From an uncultured bacterium (lineage in GTDB: Bacteria; Elusimicrobiota; Elusimicrobia; Elusimicrobiales; Elusimicrobiaceae): a DNA stretch of 60,598 nucleotides. Both the position numbers and the translations under genes were made by a program. The notes under the pieces were generated by a model. It was not told the DNA's origin. It saw only the letters and a list, made by a program, of their open reading frames with translations, and searched no databases. Positions 8,601-16,294 of the stretch are shown piece by piece; within the stretch, counting starts at the first letter, position 1, and the number at the start of each line of letters is the position of its first letter. The DNA lies in the NCBI GenBank assembly GCA_949297775.1, contig CASFTM010000007.1:1-60598 (forward strand), read 5' to 3'.

Positions 8601-9475
8601 CCGCCGGGGCCGAACGAACCGCCGGACAACCCGCCGATTTTACCGGGTTCAACCGGTTTCATTTGGGCGTCCATCAAGGCCTGCATAGCATTGGCTTTGG
8701 ACATAGCGTCTCTGGAGCGTCTGGCTTCTGCCGCGGCCCCCTGCCCAAAATAGCTGCGGCTGGGTTTACCGGCCGCCTGCAGCGGCTGGAGCGAAACGGG
8801 TTTCGGGCTGTTGCGCGGGCCTTCCGCACCAACTTTCTGGGCTGCTGTTTTAAGGCTGCCGCCCCACATACCTACGCCCAATTTCCCGCCGGAACGGCTG
8901 GAAAGCCCCGCCGAAGAAAGCGGGTTAATTTTGGTGGCCGCACGGCGGAAAGCCGCACGCGTGGCCGCGGGGGCATTTTGCTTGTAGATGTTGGTATTGT
9001 TTTCTTCTACCGAGGTGTCGGTAGAGGAAAAACTGTCATCCATACCGCTGCGGTCCGTATAGATTTGGGAATCGTATGAATCTTCTTCCGGTTCGTCCGA
9101 GCCAAATCCTTTAATCAAGCTCAAGGGGTCGCGCCCGGCAAGCTGTGCGATTTGTCCTTCCGGATCCTCAGTTACCGTATCAAACCCATACCGTTCGGGA
9201 TCAAAAACAGATTCCTCGCTCCCGGGGGTAATCATTGCTTCTTCATTCACCTGGCCGCTGTACTTATACAAAAACGGCAGCAGCAACAGTGCCACCAAGG
9301 CCGCGATGAAGAACGGAGCATCCCGTTTCGTTCTCTCAAAGAGAGTCTTTTTCGGTTTGCCGTCGCTCCCGATTTTGGAGGAAATACGATTAGCGAAAGA
9401 TTTAGAGGCAATTGGCTTGCTGTTCTTAATCTTATCGCTAAAGGTAAAACTTTCCTTCTTTTTTTCCTCTGGCAT
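5606..9475 (-). CDS. giant membrane-anchored Cys-rich extracytoplasmic protein, family not recognised
   Basis: A 1289-residue protein I cannot assign to a family. A basic cytoplasmic N-terminus (about 50 residues) is followed by one transmembrane segment (about 53-71) and then a very large exported region. That region has an acidic Ser/Thr-rich linker (80-160), an Ala/Gly/Arg-rich part (160-300), a Trp-rich basic patch (about 305-342), a long Cys-containing globular part, and a Pro/Glu linker (about 895-915) before a final roughly 370-residue Cys-containing domain. Many Cys suggest disulfides outside the cytoplasm. The anchor-plus-linker design is shared with the upstream neighbours. It is transcribed from its own promoter (9681-9654) through a structured leader and has an AGGAGG ribosome site 5 nt from the ATG. 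A surface adhesin or structural subunit is a guess. Confidence 0.85.
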   Translation of the reverse strand: MPEEKKKESFTFSDKIKNSKPIASKSFANRISSKIGSDGKPKKTLFERTKRDAPFFIAALVALLLLPFLYKYSGQVNEEAMITPGSEESVFDPERYGFDTVTEDPEGQIAQLAGRDPLSLIKGFGSDEPEEDSYDSQIYTDRSGMDDSFSSTDTSVEENNTNIYKQNAPAATRAAFRRAATKINPLSSAGLSSRSGGKLGVGMWGGSLKTAAQKVGAEGPRNSPKPVSLQPLQAAGKPSRSYFGQGAAAEARRSRDAMSKANAMQALMDAQMKPVEPGKIGGLSGGSFGPGGGNGDLKRTFAFNGKEPWWWDMMKRRSQMEWEAKFNRRWDWIKWKDKLWQNVLGGIFNCIVTGQDDGSMGKIFGAKAGAGKPAECAGLDKEKWEAANPTVPFTKDNCRAFYGFGVNKDVQDPWSGGNANEVTMGPIAQRLDCLSEGLGFAFGKWSKGLFGKNKGAFAEAGDCNDFAVNGIYTADFSSTKDGWTVMHYVVGVRTGDLDKYYDLPAEQQPDMLVVGYIGNGPIFNSNTSAIKERKDFVPLFIESVAIKGKKMDSKKSSTATNTGYKYAGYWRNGARSGGFEATSYDDAIAKCNAFKWPTRQDCRQEINMQAKDVDKVKKIAAVTDGGQMPTYGEFMAVLREGGAIRDTVSLGAKENLSKSTKGGKQGKDFVTGARCAYPLVRVSCDYFANVSNATIGEKFQGWPFAHLTFTNGMTGNNAYNTMKSRFFISYTLQGDDNSQPDAITTSRDTTAGQWYPVPHQDVRQYNSSWSKELSGNGFVTTNLGTERGDLPGAKQGGKNVASYQVVATSPDIKALQGANKRVIVTWEVRQCDNLLIDGSSITQGGCNRGNIVFRNQDGEATKIAGQDKPGEVVSQVTCIYYDGYEPIGISTDVSQPEPAPQKPEPAPQVKAEPGMTDLYLAKKMSGTGGITNLYQQERSDVLQFPQFNIYGKGGTHALNAAFDDCLDVGYGPNQAKNTNPAQVFDQTEVQAYVGQVIAKANSQPQFQQAAKRFVHSGSVSVSELVDAMSIDYAMDPNAQVPLNVVCALGKTIGHNSFDRSKGAMSDKRAWRNMLGAFAAYIGPDSSYYPALYVQDAQGNTIIDRRFFGCLSATEGGRTTSQHTTEPQYHYGRYNWSQFQNGDLKHQTLKATGTSSGDSGRDPYLQRLQSGGWVEDAWDPTSYPLYPIAQATRFQRTDSQDPQYLQKNYNGTIDDYNRSRFKAAYSNVLSDLVDSCRLQGNMPVANALKYVGGVCVNGKEAKPDNGYGPNACTQQFRSSNERGTGTNLNK

Positions 9476-9499
9476 AAATGCCTCCTATTAAAATAAAAC

Positions 9500-9647
9500 G
9501 GCTTGTTATGGCTTATTACAAGCCTGGGAAAAGGTATCCTTGCCGTCGGTGTACACTCTCCCTCGTACTGCTTTCCCATAATAAAGAAATTCGTTGTTCA
9601 GAGATGGTTCCCCACTCCGTAACAACTTTCTTTATCCAACCTTCCTT
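9500..9647 (-). ncRNA. structured 5' leader of the 1289-aa gene, candidate cis-regulatory RNA
   Basis: From the predicted start (about 9647), the minus-strand leader can fold into three elements. (1) A rod: 9635-9627 with 9589-9581 (9 bp), 9626-9621 with 9598-9593 (6 bp), then short inner stems closing a 4-nt loop. (2) A domain closed by 9577-9571 with 9533-9526, one nucleotide bulged. (3) A 7-bp hairpin, 9524-9518 with 9506-9500, followed by a T-rich stretch just ahead of the AGGAGG. Element 3 resembles an attenuator or ribosome-site-blocking terminator. Element 2 contains ACCGACGGCAAGG and is followed by AGG, which loosely recalls the glycine aptamer but departs from its conserved bases. 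Confidence 0.5.
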
Positions 9648-9653
9648 ATTTCT

Positions 9654-9681
9654 ATTATACAATTAAACCGGCGTTTTTCAA
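9654..9681 (-). promoter_or_regulatory. promoter of the 1289-aa gene
   Basis: TTGAAA (9681-9676), a 16-nt spacer, and TATAAT (9659-9654) on the minus strand. It is a near-consensus sigma-70-type promoter placed between the 517-aa gene stop (9690) and the 1289-aa gene, leaving a leader of about 170 nt. Confidence 0.8.
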
Positions 9682-9689
9682 GGGGCATT

Positions 9690-11243
9690 TTACCAATTGG
9701 TGTTTCCCCAATCCGTCTCCGGGAAGAAATCCCCCGCGTTTGGATCCACCGGGTTATTCCCCACGCCAACGTTAAAGGTTCCCGCCACCAGCTTGGAAAT
9801 GCCTTGCTCCGAGCATCCCCCGCCATAACAGTCCCCTTCGTCATAATCGGCCGCTTTTTTAATGGCAGCCAAGCAAGACACCTGTTCCTCGGGCGTACTC
9901 ATGGAAGCGCATTTTTGTTTCTCTGCCGCGCAGTAAGCGGCATATTGGTCATAGCGGCCCTGCAAATTATTGGTAGTGCAGGTCCCTTCCCGCCCGGCCT
10001 TAATAGCGACACCGCAGGAAGTGTGTAAATCGTTATAGGCCAATTTTACTTGTTCGCACTGGTTGCGCAATACGGAAAGGCGGTTGGTAAAATTGCCATT
10101 AATATCATCACACGTTTTCGGGAAAGAGCCGGACAACACATCAATGCCTTTTTTGGCTTCTTCCAGCTGGTTGGTCAGTTTTTCGCCGGAGGTTTCCAAC
10201 GCTTGGTTGCATTCTTCTTCTTTTTGAATACGCAATTTGATATTGTCCAAATCGCCCACCACGGCGTCCGAGGTAATGCCAATGCCGGAAAAACCGGACG
10301 AATCAAACACCCGCTTGGGCATGGAAGACCCGTCAAACCCGGCGGCGGCAAGCGTCTTTTTAAGCACGATATTCGGCGTGCGGTTGGCGGTACGCCCCGT
10401 CATCCACGCGTAATACATATCCCGTTGGGCCTTGTGCCGGCCTATATCGGTAATAGGCGCCAACTGGGAGAGCATTCCCCCTGTATCCAGTTTTTTGGAA
10501 ATACTTTGTAAATCGGGGTCGGTCAGCACGGCTTTGTCCACCAAGCGGTCCATCCAGTCCATATTGCCGGAACCGGCAATGTGCGGGTTGGCAATTTTTT
10601 TAAGAGAATCTACAGAATTGAAACCGTCCTGCGGGTTGCGCTGTACCGAGGAAGAATCCGTCCCAAAAAACACTTCCGAAGGAGTTTGGGCATTGGCTTG
10701 GGTGTTAGCCGCAGTGCCCCTTATGCGGGCCGCCGCGGCGGAAGGATCTTCGTCCCCAGTGCGCACGGTATAATGCGCCCCGGCAATTTTATCGGTGGCT
10801 TTGCCTTGCTGGGCCAAAGCGGCATTTACCGCCCGCATATTAAACAGACGTGAATCCTTTTCCTTAATCAAGCGGTCCTGCGAAGCCAAAAAACCGCCGT
10901 CTTTGCCAAACACGCCGGAAGCATCGGGGCCATCCGCTTCGCCCTGCACCCGTTTGGCGTGTTCATTCCAGGAAAGTAAGGCTTTCAAGAAAGAAAGGGA
11001 TTGGGCTTCTTCGGCGGAATAGCCCATCGCTTCCGCCAAACTGCGCAAGAACGGGATTTTTCCCACCGGGACCACTGCCGTTCCCAAGAAAAACAATAAA
11101 CACAACACCGCCGCGCCCCACGCTTTTTTGGAGCGGGCCAACGGTTTGAGGTCTGCCAATAAGGCCGCGAAGGGGGTTTTTTCTTCCTGTTCCTGCGGGT
11201 TATTGGCCTTTTGCGGCGGTTTATTGGGTTCTTGCTCTTGCAT
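9690..11243 (-). CDS. membrane-anchored coiled-coil, Cys-rich protein, family not recognised
   Basis: A 517-residue protein with no family I recognise. The charged Gln/Pro/Glu-rich cytoplasmic tail (1-40) leads into one membrane helix (about 41-60). The outer part is hydrophilic, with an Ala/Gln/Thr-rich stretch around 150-200 and a likely coiled coil (about 335-400). The last third carries ten cysteines, including a DCYGGGC motif near 478, an even number compatible with disulfide pairing outside the cytoplasm. It sits between the 497-aa and 1289-aa genes in the surface cassette and shares their single N-terminal anchor layout. The start codon follows the previous stop by about 50 nt. Confidence 0.82.
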   Translation of the reverse strand: MQEQEPNKPPQKANNPQEQEEKTPFAALLADLKPLARSKKAWGAAVLCLLFFLGTAVVPVGKIPFLRSLAEAMGYSAEEAQSLSFLKALLSWNEHAKRVQGEADGPDASGVFGKDGGFLASQDRLIKEKDSRLFNMRAVNAALAQQGKATDKIAGAHYTVRTGDEDPSAAAARIRGTAANTQANAQTPSEVFFGTDSSSVQRNPQDGFNSVDSLKKIANPHIAGSGNMDWMDRLVDKAVLTDPDLQSISKKLDTGGMLSQLAPITDIGRHKAQRDMYYAWMTGRTANRTPNIVLKKTLAAAGFDGSSMPKRVFDSSGFSGIGITSDAVVGDLDNIKLRIQKEEECNQALETSGEKLTNQLEEAKKGIDVLSGSFPKTCDDINGNFTNRLSVLRNQCEQVKLAYNDLHTSCGVAIKAGREGTCTTNNLQGRYDQYAAYCAAEKQKCASMSTPEEQVSCLAAIKKAADYDEGDCYGGGCSEQGISKLVAGTFNVGVGNNPVDPNAGDFFPETDWGNTNW

Positions 11244-11293
11244 ATTGGTTCACACACGCAGGGAACGCCCTATGGCGTTCCCTGCCGGATAAA

Positions 11294-12787
11294 TTATTTC
11301 TTGGTAGTGGAAGGCTGTTCGTTCATTAATTTTTGAACGCCGGTAGAAGCAGCTTTTTGGAAAGCCATCTGCCCTACCGTATTGGCGGCCTTCTTGGCGC
11401 CTTTCATAAATTTTTCTTGGATGGCTTTCTGTCCGGTGCTCTTCATAGCCATCAGCCCCGTAGTAATCATAGCGGTAATAGCAGCACCGCCCAATACGTA
11501 GGACATAATCGGCATTAAGTTCCCGTTGTAGTTTTTGTCGTAATGGATACCGAAGCCAATCACCGTAGCGGCATAAGCCATTACCGCGCCCAAAACGACC
11601 CATCCCCACGCGATCAAGGGCAGGCCGAACAAGCCGGATTTGCTGCCTTTGGAAATCAAGTTAAATGCAATGGGGATAGCCACCACCGTAGCGGCTACCA
11701 ACGCCAGCGTCATCCACATTAAGCGGTTGCGGGCCTTTTGCTGTTCTTCGGCAAAGTTATCCGTTTCTTCGGCCCAATCGCCAATGGCGCGGAGGTTTTT
11801 GCTGTTGGGCGACTCAAAGTCAGCCGATCCGCCGCTTCCGCCGGTCGTCACGCCGCCTTCCACCTGCATACCGCCCGAATTGCGGGTGCTCGCCAAAAAG
11901 GCGCGGGAGCCTTCGTTGGAGGAGCGGTCCCGGTTGCCGGCGGCATCGGCGGAACGTTTGGCGATATCCCGCAAGGCGTTTTTATCTTGAGGGGAACGCC
12001 GCCCGCGCCCGGAAGTGGACTGCCGCCCACCCGCCATAAAAGTGGAATTGGATGTTCTAAAGCCTTTCCCGGCATTCATAGCGGAAATAGCGTTAGAACC
12101 GCTGGGCATAGCGCCGGAAAATTGATATCCTTCCCCTCCGGAGGAAGAAGCCCCCCCTCCGCGCGTAGCCGGGGACCCCGAACCAGAACTAATTGGTCCG
12201 GAAGCCGCGGCAAAAACATTGCCGGAAGCCCGTGCCATAGAGGCCGTTCCCAGCGTCGGCCTGGCTGCACCGCCCGCACCCTCGGCACCCGCCCCGGCGG
12301 CGCCCGCCGCCACAGCGGCAGGATTTACGCCCCCCCGGGTATTTGCCCCGCGGGTGGCGGCTCCGCCGTTCGGGTCGTTCATTACCGTTCTATTGGCGCC
12401 CATTCCCAAACCGTCCGTTACGGCGCCTTCCGCCGCCGATCCGGCCGACCAATTGGCAATACTGGCCTCAGTTGCGTCCACAGAGCTGCCGGTATACACA
12501 TTCCGGGCTTCCAGTGCGGCGCGTTCTTCCGGAGAAGCCACCTGGTTAAGGGAATCCTTAATGTTGATAGACGTCAGATTTCCGTCCTTCTGCTGCAATC
12601 CTTCGTAAGAAGAAGAACGGGAAATCCCCGACAGCGTACGAATAGGGGCCTGTTTGCTGGCATAGGTATTATCCACCTCATACGAACCGTACACAGCCAG
12701 CATTCCCACGCCGGCTATTCCCGCCAGTTGGGGAATACCCAGCACGAATTTACCTGAAGTGCTTTTTAAAAAGTTCCATAAGTTCAT
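11294..12787 (-). CDS. Gly/Ser-rich membrane protein, cassette paralogue A
   Basis: A 497-residue protein with one N-terminal membrane helix (about 13-35), a 300-residue Gly/Ser/Ala/Thr-rich exported region almost free of Cys, and three membrane helices near the C-terminus (about 352-375, 387-415, 424-448) followed by a basic tail. Before the C-terminal helices it has the block RSADAAGNRDRSSNEG...RAFLAS...GGMQV...AIGDW, matched almost motif for motif by the 13083-14567 protein, so the two are paralogues. The ATG at 12787 is chosen because AGGAG precedes it by 8 nt; the longer frame uses a non-conserved extension. Function unknown. Confidence 0.83.
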   Translation of the reverse strand: MNLWNFLKSTSGKFVLGIPQLAGIAGVGMLAVYGSYEVDNTYASKQAPIRTLSGISRSSSYEGLQQKDGNLTSINIKDSLNQVASPEERAALEARNVYTGSSVDATEASIANWSAGSAAEGAVTDGLGMGANRTVMNDPNGGAATRGANTRGGVNPAAVAAGAAGAGAEGAGGAARPTLGTASMARASGNVFAAASGPISSGSGSPATRGGGASSSGGEGYQFSGAMPSGSNAISAMNAGKGFRTSNSTFMAGGRQSTSGRGRRSPQDKNALRDIAKRSADAAGNRDRSSNEGSRAFLASTRNSGGMQVEGGVTTGGSGGSADFESPNSKNLRAIGDWAEETDNFAEEQQKARNRLMWMTLALVAATVVAIPIAFNLISKGSKSGLFGLPLIAWGWVVLGAVMAYAATVIGFGIHYDKNYNGNLMPIMSYVLGGAAITAMITTGLMAMKSTGQKAIQEKFMKGAKKAANTVGQMAFQKAASTGVQKLMNEQPSTTKK

Positions 12788-12797
12788 AAGCCATCTC

Positions 12798-13070
12798 CTA
12801 CTGCAAAACGGCATCCACCGCGTTCTGCACACTTGAAGAATCCTGCTGCCGGCCCATAGCTGCCCGACGGTACACCGCCTCGCGGCGGGCCATTTCTTCT
12901 TTCCGCTGGGCTTCCAGCTGCAACGCTTCTATACGCTGCTGCAAGCGGTTTCCTTCCTGGACCAGCACCAGTCCCCAAAAGAGCCATAGCACTGCCAGAA
13001 AAATAGCAATAATGCGGTAAATACAATTTTTCCGGCTCCACGGTTGTATAATCCAATTACCGATTTGCAT
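12798..13070 (-). CDS. small single-pass membrane protein with coiled coil
   Basis: A 90-residue protein with a short N-terminus, one membrane helix (about 18-37), then a Gln/Glu/Arg/Ala-rich heptad-like stretch (38-69). The layout resembles FtsB/FtsL-type linkers, but I see no sequence match. The ATG at 13070 is preferred: GAGGTG lies 6 nt upstream, whereas the in-frame GTG at 13079 lies inside that ribosome site. It sits between the two paralogous Gly/Ser-rich genes, with about 10 nt to each neighbour, which suggests an assembly partner for them. Confidence 0.75.
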   Translation of the reverse strand: MQIGNWIIQPWSRKNCIYRIIAIFLAVLWLFWGLVLVQEGNRLQQRIEALQLEAQRKEEMARREAVYRRAAMGRQQDSSSVQNAVDAVLQ

Positions 13071-13082
13071 ACCAAACACCTC

Positions 13083-14567
13083 TTATTTTTTAGGAATAAT
13101 ACCCAGCTTTTCGCCTACAGAGGTATAAAGTTCCTTAAACGCACTGGACCAAACGAACGAGGCCCATACGCCGCCCGTTAAGATAGGCGTAATAATTTTT
13201 AAAGCCGTACTCATACCGGAGCTGCCCCACGCATTGGAAAACTGCTGGGCTTTGACAAACCCCACCACACAAAACGCCGTAGCAAGGCCGGCCATAGCCA
13301 AGGCTATAATCATTCCTACAGGGACACCAGCAAGATTAATATTCTTAATTAACGGAATGGCGATCATCGCCGCCAAAGCGACGCTTGCCGCCGTCCACAG
13401 CCATTTCGTTAAGGAGTTGCGGTCCGCCGCGCGCTGTTCCTGTTGGACATCCGCCGTAGCCGACCAATCCCCAATCGCCTGCAGATTAGCCGTATGCCCG
13501 GCGCTGAAATCCGCAGAACTTTGGCCTTGCCCGGTGGTCACGTTTTCACCGACAACCTGCATTCCGCCCGATATTTTATTGCTGGCTAAAAAGGCGCGTG
13601 CGCCTTCGTTGGCGGAGCGGTTGCGGTTGGCGGCCGCATCGGCGGAACGTTTGCGGATAAATTCCAAATCTTTGCCGTCTTTAGAACGCCGTGCATTTCC
13701 AATAACCGTATCCCAGTTATCTCCAACGCCGTTGCTATCGCCGAAACTGGCCCGGGAACGCAGGCGGACGCCTTCCTGCTGGGCAGACGCCACTTGCGCT
13801 TGGAACTGTTTCATCACATTGGCCGCGTTTTGAATATCCCCGGCGGAAGAAGTTTTGCCGCCGCTTTTTCCGCTGTTCTGAATCACAAAGGAGGAATTAA
13901 ACGCATTTCCGCCCCCGCCGCCGCGGATCCCGCGGGTAGCCGCGGAGGAACCCCAATCGCGGCTGGCACTGGCTAAGGCACCGGCTGGAGCCTCGCTCCC
14001 TTCCGCTTGTCCGCCTGCGGCACCGCCGGACGAACCGCCCCCAGCCGCAGCACCTGCCTGCGCACGGGCGGCTTTGGTTTGCACTTGGTTAATGATATTG
14101 GTCATCCCCGCCAGACTGTTTTGGGCGGCAGCCATAGGGTCGTTTTTGAGTTTTTCCTCATTGGCCCAGTTGCCCCCCATTCCCAAGCCTTCGCTTCCGC
14201 CCATTCGGTAAGCCGCCGGGGTGGATGGGTCCGCTTCCGGGTAAGAATAACCGTCATATTCTCCCGCCCGCTTTTGCGCCAACGTTAGTTTTTCGGTCAT
14301 TTCAATCGCTTTGGAAGGTTTTGCCAAAAAAGCGGACTGCGGTTCTCCGCCCGCACCATAGGTTCCGCCGGCCCCGCCAGCTACATAAACCACTTCGCCG
14401 CGGGTGCTGGGCCCGCCCAGGTTAAAAGTGGTATTGTCGGAAGGGGCATCCAAGTATTGCCAAGCGGCAATGCCCGCCACTCCGACAGCAGCCGAAAGCC
14501 CTACCGCCTGCGCGGCGGAAAGGGTCGCTTTGCCGCCCCGGCTTACCAGCCATTTAAAAATATTCAT
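13083..14567 (-). CDS. Gly/Ser-rich membrane protein, cassette paralogue B
   Basis: A 494-residue protein with the same plan as the 11294-12787 product: an N-terminal helix (about 17-37), a long Gly/Ala/Ser-rich exported segment, the shared block RSADAAANRNRSANEG...RAFLAS...GGMQV...AIGDW, and three C-terminal helices (about 389-407, 413-438, 452-477). It differs by having a Gln/Ala-rich, probably helical stretch (about 235-265). An AGGAGG ribosome site lies 6 nt before the ATG. It is the second gene of the transcription unit that starts at the promoter near 16253-16281. Function unknown; a membrane scaffold or a subunit exported with the Tad machine is possible. Confidence 0.84.
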   Translation of the reverse strand: MNIFKWLVSRGGKATLSAAQAVGLSAAVGVAGIAAWQYLDAPSDNTTFNLGGPSTRGEVVYVAGGAGGTYGAGGEPQSAFLAKPSKAIEMTEKLTLAQKRAGEYDGYSYPEADPSTPAAYRMGGSEGLGMGGNWANEEKLKNDPMAAAQNSLAGMTNIINQVQTKAARAQAGAAAGGGSSGGAAGGQAEGSEAPAGALASASRDWGSSAATRGIRGGGGGNAFNSSFVIQNSGKSGGKTSSAGDIQNAANVMKQFQAQVASAQQEGVRLRSRASFGDSNGVGDNWDTVIGNARRSKDGKDLEFIRKRSADAAANRNRSANEGARAFLASNKISGGMQVVGENVTTGQGQSSADFSAGHTANLQAIGDWSATADVQQEQRAADRNSLTKWLWTAASVALAAMIAIPLIKNINLAGVPVGMIIALAMAGLATAFCVVGFVKAQQFSNAWGSSGMSTALKIITPILTGGVWASFVWSSAFKELYTSVGEKLGIIPKK

Positions 14568-14590
14568 AAATTCCTCCTAAAAAACAAAAT

Positions 14591-16159
14591 CTACTCACAA
14601 GTCCACTGTCTGCTAACCGAATATCCGCCAGGATTACTCGTTTCTACATATTTCAATGTTTTGCCCGGCGGGCAAGAAACGGGACCCGTTGTATTGCTGT
14701 TATTTGTATTGCCACTGTTGGAAGCTCCACTGCTGGAAGAATTCCCGCCGCCGGGCGCATTTGGCGTATCCTGCAATCCCCGGCTTATCGCATTGTTGCC
14801 GGTAGAATTTCTTCCCAAGCGGGTATTTCTTGTCGCGTCTCTCTTTTCAACAGCAGCTTTGTACGCGACACTACTGGTGTCCTGGCGATAATAATCATTC
14901 ATTCCCATATTCTCATGGTCGCCGTCTATTTTGCCATTAAAAAAATCTTTCTGGCATTTTTTGCAGGAATTTCCGTCCGTCCACGCCGATCCGACGGATT
15001 TGGCTGTCCCGCCTTCTTTAGCATCCGTTCTTAATTTTGCCCAGTCAATGGGTTTGCCATTGCGGTTGTACGGCTGGGAGTTTTTAAGCATTTCAATATC
15101 GGCATCCGTTAATTCGGAAAGATTTTTATTATACAGCATATCACTCTGTTCCCGCAGCGCATCTTTAAAGGCAGAATTGCCCGCCATATTGGCCTGCCAT
15201 TGATTGACTTGCTGGTCCAATAAATTTCCCACTTGCTGCACGCCGATATCCGCCAGCCCGCTCAGAATTTGCTGGCCCAACTGTTCCCAGAAATTCTGTT
15301 CCAGTGCCTGGTTAAATTTATCCTTGTCTTCTTTGCCTTTGTCGGCGGCTTCGGCCACTTTATCATCTATATTGCCCAAGTCGGAAGAAGATACCGGCGC
15401 ATTGGGGTCAATGGCCAACCCGCCCGTTTTACTTAAATCCACTGCACCGTCGGCAAACGCATCGCTCCCGGCCACATTGGCGCCCATCATAGCTCTTTTA
15501 GCGTTGGCTCCTTTGGAATCCCGGAACCCGGCAGCCGCCCGGCTGCCTTGGGCAAACTGGGATAACGCGCGGCGGGCGTCTTGGTTTTTTAACTGCATGG
15601 GCGTTTCGGACCCTTTTTCCTGGCTTTTATATGGCGAAAAATCGCCCCGCGGCGCACCCCACGTGCCGCTCACGCCGCTTCCGCCGGCATGGCTCATGCT
15701 GGCGCTGCCCAATTTCCCTACCTGGGTAGGCGTTGCCGCCCGTCCGCCGCCATAGCCTCCATATCCGCTGTAACCGGAAGAATAAGAAGAACCGGAAGAA
15801 CTGTCTTCTCCCGCCGTTTCTTCCGACGCTTCCGCCTCGGCATTGGCGGCGTCTTCTTCCTGGCGGGCTTCTTTCTCGGCGGCGGAATAGAGCATCGTAG
15901 AATTATTTCCCTGCATATCGGGATATTTGGAAGCCAACAAATATTCTTCCGCTTCGTCATTTAAAAAAGGCATCTGGGCTAAGTCATACCCGCGGGTGTT
16001 GAAATCTTCAAACGAAGTATCTTCCGCATCGCCCAAAAACGAGGCTAGCGTCAGCAGTGCAATAAAACACACCAACACAATCGCCCCGACCGTATAGGCT
16101 TGTTTGCGGTCCATTTTATTAATTTTTTGAAATACATTCCCCGGCTTTAACTTAAACAT
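14591..16159 (-). CDS. Ser/Gly/Tyr-rich membrane-anchored protein, first gene of the cassette
   Basis: A 522-residue protein of unknown family. It has a basic N-terminus, one membrane helix (about 21-42), an acidic stretch, a Ser/Gly/Tyr-rich low-complexity run (about 118-137), and a hydrophilic exported region. It has four C-terminal-half cysteines: a CKKC pair near residue 397 and single Cys in the last 30 residues. An internal Arg/Ala/Lys block (RAAAGFRDSKGANAKRAMMGA-like) loosely recalls a similar block in the 1289-aa protein. I place the start at 16159 because AAAGGGG precedes it by 5 nt; the GTG at 16174 overlaps that site. A strong promoter lies just upstream. Confidence 0.82.
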   Translation of the reverse strand: MFKLKPGNVFQKINKMDRKQAYTVGAIVLVCFIALLTLASFLGDAEDTSFEDFNTRGYDLAQMPFLNDEAEEYLLASKYPDMQGNNSTMLYSAAEKEARQEEDAANAEAEASEETAGEDSSSGSSYSSGYSGYGGYGGGRAATPTQVGKLGSASMSHAGGSGVSGTWGAPRGDFSPYKSQEKGSETPMQLKNQDARRALSQFAQGSRAAAGFRDSKGANAKRAMMGANVAGSDAFADGAVDLSKTGGLAIDPNAPVSSSDLGNIDDKVAEAADKGKEDKDKFNQALEQNFWEQLGQQILSGLADIGVQQVGNLLDQQVNQWQANMAGNSAFKDALREQSDMLYNKNLSELTDADIEMLKNSQPYNRNGKPIDWAKLRTDAKEGGTAKSVGSAWTDGNSCKKCQKDFFNGKIDGDHENMGMNDYYRQDTSSVAYKAAVEKRDATRNTRLGRNSTGNNAISRGLQDTPNAPGGGNSSSSGASNSGNTNNSNTTGPVSCPPGKTLKYVETSNPGGYSVSRQWTCE

Positions 16160-16252
16160 AATAACCCCTTTCACATATAATAAAAACTACTCTTGTTGAC
16201 CCGTATCCGCCGGACACGCTCAAACACAGAGTTACCACAGACTCGTACCCTT

Positions 16253-16281
16253 AGTATAGGGCAAAAGCACCCAAAAATCAA
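16253..16281 (-). promoter_or_regulatory. promoter of the Gly/Ser-rich cassette
   Basis: TTGATT (16281-16276), a 17-nt spacer and TATACT (16258-16253) on the minus strand. The leader to the 16159 ATG is about 85 nt and contains a small 6-bp hairpin near 16205-16219. The cassette can therefore be transcribed separately from the pilin genes upstream. Confidence 0.78.
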
Positions 16282-16294
16282 GAGCCGCCGGCGC

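Noticed and set aside
9500-9647. Cyclic di-GMP (GEMM) riboswitch in the leader
   Set aside because: The conserved GEMM core sequences are absent. A glycine-type aptamer is only weakly suggested and was left as a candidate.
11738-12757. 339-codon open frame on the plus strand
   Set aside because: Opposite strand of the Gly/Ser-rich paralogue A; low-complexity coding DNA readily leaves open antisense frames.
5606-16159. Conjugative (type IV secretion) or phage tail module
   Set aside because: No relaxase, coupling protein, VirB4-type ATPase, capsid, terminase or integrase gene is near; the context is a Tad pilus.
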